DNA of 64,000 bases, from the NCBI RefSeq assembly GCF_034702125.1, contig NC_085876.1, forward strand, positions 12,832,253 to 12,896,252. The letters run 5' to 3'. Source of the DNA: Engraulis encrasicolus. Its lineage: Eukaryota; Chordata; Actinopteri; Clupeiformes; Engraulidae. Each line of letters begins with the position of its first letter. Position 1 is the stretch's first letter. Below are positions 62,401 to 64,000 of this stretch, one piece after another. Under the pieces are notes generated by a model, which ran no database searches, had not been told where the DNA came from, and saw only the letters and a list, made by a program, of their open reading frames with translations. The position numbers were made by a program, and so were the translations under genes.

Positions 62401-63971
62401 CATAAAACACCTGTGTTAAAGATCATCTCATTTCTCTGTACTTGATGGTTACATAATATATTCACTGACAAGCAAGCCCTAAGCCTGAAGGAAATATGAG
62501 TGGCGACTGTGGTGAAATCCACAATGAGACTCTGAAAGACAATGCCTTCAAAATGCGTTCAAAGTGTTCAGGTATAAGCAACTGGACATCCTCTTGAAAA
62601 TTGGAACAAGTTTGCTCCTCCTCATCAGTCGTGGCTGATCTAAGATGGAAGACTAGTAGTTATACTTCTCTAAAAACCAACCTTCACACCCTGACACATG
62701 AGTCCTTTGCCAAATGGAGAAGGGGATGGCGTTCATAACCATGTAGTTACTGTAATGAAGTTCAATACTCGTTATACCTTTCCTGTTCAGGTATTGGTGC
62801 TGATAACCCCCACCTTCCAACATCCCAAAATATTATTTGCCATGTCAAGCCAGCTGAAGCCACTAGAGCTACGGTAACATAACGGTTGGTTCCCAACCTT
62901 TTTGGCTCGGGACCCCATTCCGACATCCCGAAGTTTCTGGGGACCCCATACACATTTTTTTAATGACCAAAAAAAAAAAAAAAAAGTTAACTTGTAGGCG
63001 ATTAAACCTAGAGATATTTCTGAAAATCTAGTTATATGCTGTGTTTAATCAGAATATTAATTCGTTATTATGTTAATTAATTAGTAATATTTATCGGTGT
63101 TCTTTTTTCAAACCTACACAATTCAGGCGACCTCACATGAGGTCCCAACTCCCGAGCCCAGTGTTGAAAAACACTGAGCCACTGTATATAATCACCTTCC
63201 TGTGCAGGTATTTGTGTTGATAATCCTGTAGTGGTTGTCCGTCCAGCAGTATCTCTCCCTCCTGGGCCTGGTAGAACCGCTCCAGTAGCCCAACACAGGT
63301 GGTCTTGCCTCCCCCTGAACACCCCACCAGGGCCGTCATCTGCCCAGGCCTCAGTTCCAAAGAGAAGTCCTGCAAATAAGACAAGACAGGAGTAGTGCTG
63401 GTCAAAGACCTGTCATGGTCGTGGATCGTGGTCAGTTCAACATGAAGATGTGACAGCCACGCCTCTAAGAACAGTGTTTCTCCAATGAATTCAGTAAGAA
63501 ATCCCGGGTACTCTACTATTAGAGGAATGGTGTTAATATATACGTATATATTTTTGTGTGCTTTCCATCACCCAGTGTAGCAGTGGTGCTGCTACATATT
63601 CTTTTGACATAAAAGCCATGTAAAGCTCTCGTTTGATAGAAATACTGCAAACAGTCCAGCCTGTAGACTTTTTTCATGAGTTAGAAAGGCATGTGTGCCA
63701 TCGTCCGCAGTTAATTCAGTTGACACTGATGCCCCTTTCATTAAATACAGTATAAATGATCTAAAAAGCACGTATGCCTTACCTTCAGCACCTTCTGGTC
63801 GGGCCGGGTGGGGTAGGTGAAGGTGAGGTTGTGGAACTGGATGTGGCCCTTCAGGATGTCAGGCTGCAGGGTTCCCTCTGTGTTCACCTGTGGCTTCCTG
63901 TCCAGGTACTCAATCACCTTACCAGCGGCACTCACCGAGTTCAGCATGTCACCAAAGATGTAGATAAGAGA
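59403..63971 (-). CDS. tap2: TAP2-type ABC transporter, last five exons (partial gene)
   Basis: TAP2 is half of the ATP-driven peptide pump that loads MHC class I in the ER membrane. Five exons splice in frame: 63971-63783, 63369-63196, 61546-61387, 60133-59997 and 59597-59403 (stop TAA), covering the end of the membrane domain and the whole nucleotide-binding domain, about 241 residues. Visible motifs are [20 protein letters not shown]-loop tyrosine in FTYPTRPDQ, Walker [10 protein letters not shown]-loop [19 protein letters not shown], signature LSGGQKQR, Walker B VLILDEV with the catalytic glutamate, D-loop SCLD and H-loop [15 protein letters not shown] and YIFGDML resemble TAP2 more than ABCB9, although [15 protein letters not shown] and the LSGGQ signature are shared with ABCB9-like proteins. 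The neighbours are not MHC genes, so a teleost TAP2 paralogue outside the MHC (such as tap2t) is possible. N-terminal exons lie right of the window. Confidence 0.78.
60149..60225. repeat. AATC and CATA short tandem repeats
   Basis: An AATC run at 60151-60178 and a CATA run at 60185-60226, between a TAP2-like exon and a dispersed repeat. Confidence 0.9.
60228..61240. repeat. Dispersed repeat, copy 2, with about 790-base insert
   Basis: The halves at 60228-60335 and 61121-61240 match 25021-25250. The intervening block holds a tandem pair (60917-60999) and a 105-codon open frame (60583-60900, +) with no recognised domain. Confidence 0.65.
60917..60999. repeat. Short tandem duplication
   Basis: GCAGTGGTCCAGCGACCCCG followed by TAAAGC.TTTCATGAT occurs twice, unit about 46 bases. 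Confidence 0.85.
61840..62215. repeat. Dispersed vertebrate-type repeat
   Basis: GAGCGCAGACCTCCGCCAAG near the left and CCAAATCCGTTCACAAG, TTTTTGAGTTATCCTGCTGA, ACAG/ACAA runs and ACATGGCGGAGGTAATA at the right are a combination often seen in fish repeats. The class is not certain. Confidence 0.5.
62774..62808 (-). repeat. Decayed copy of a TAP2-like exon end
   Basis: On the minus strand TTATCAGCACCAATACCTGA, ACAGGAAAG/GTATAAC aligns with exon 63369-63196, which ends TTATCAACACAAATACCTGC, ACAGGAAG/GTGATT. A donor-like GT is kept. Confidence 0.65.
62883..63176. mobile_element. hAT-like element, GGGACCCCAT family copy 2
   Basis: GGTTCCCAACCTTTTTGGC at the left, CAGTGTTGAAAAACACTG at the right, with CTGGGGACCCCATACACATT inside as in 50373-50685. 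It lies between the TAP2-like exon end and its decayed copy. Confidence 0.72.
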
Positions 63972-64000
63972 CTGTGTGAGAGACCATAAAAATAAAATTA

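Overview
This window is vertebrate nuclear DNA, almost certainly from a ray-finned (teleost) fish. It has split genes with GT/AG introns, long dinucleotide microsatellites, tRNA-derived SINEs with a fish-type 3' tail, and many short DNA transposons. Four conserved protein genes can be read exon by exon, and one further small gene of unknown identity is well supported. No bacterial, viral, CRISPR or rRNA feature was seen.

Layout. Positions 6617-19967 (+) hold the last six coding exons of tmem65, a mitochondrial inner-membrane protein; its 5' exons lie to the left of the window. It converges on dnajc8 (23797-31472, -), a complete nine-exon spliceosome-associated J protein. Next on the minus strand is an unidentified three-exon single-pass membrane protein (32235-33269). 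Then comes a complete ten-coding-exon hnrnpr (39716-47047, -), an RNA-binding splicing regulator. At the right edge are the last five exons of a TAP2-type ABC transporter (59403-63971, -), whose N-terminal exons lie beyond the window. From about 48.3 to 58.8 kb no secure gene was found, only repeats and a weak pair of putative exons.

Repeats fill the introns and gaps: at least fifteen short hAT-like or other inverted-terminal elements (several with readable 8-bp target duplications), a 1.65-kb long-inverted-repeat element (13036-14685), a 1.5-kb hAT-type element (25688-27199), two SINE families, a decayed LINE end, and long CT, GT, AG and AC tracts.

The most unusual signal is the copying of exon-intron boundaries into neighbouring introns. 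In hnrnpr, the end of coding exon 9 and its donor site form the first unit of a roughly 17-unit minisatellite (about 40558-41130), in which most units still carry a GT donor. Coding exon 7 of hnrnpr, the last exon of tmem65 and one exon of the TAP2-like gene show similar but smaller or more decayed copies. Two tmem65 exons also use microsatellites as, or right beside, their polypyrimidine tracts.

The genes are not an operon and have no evident shared pathway, although dnajc8 and hnrnpr both act in pre-mRNA processing.
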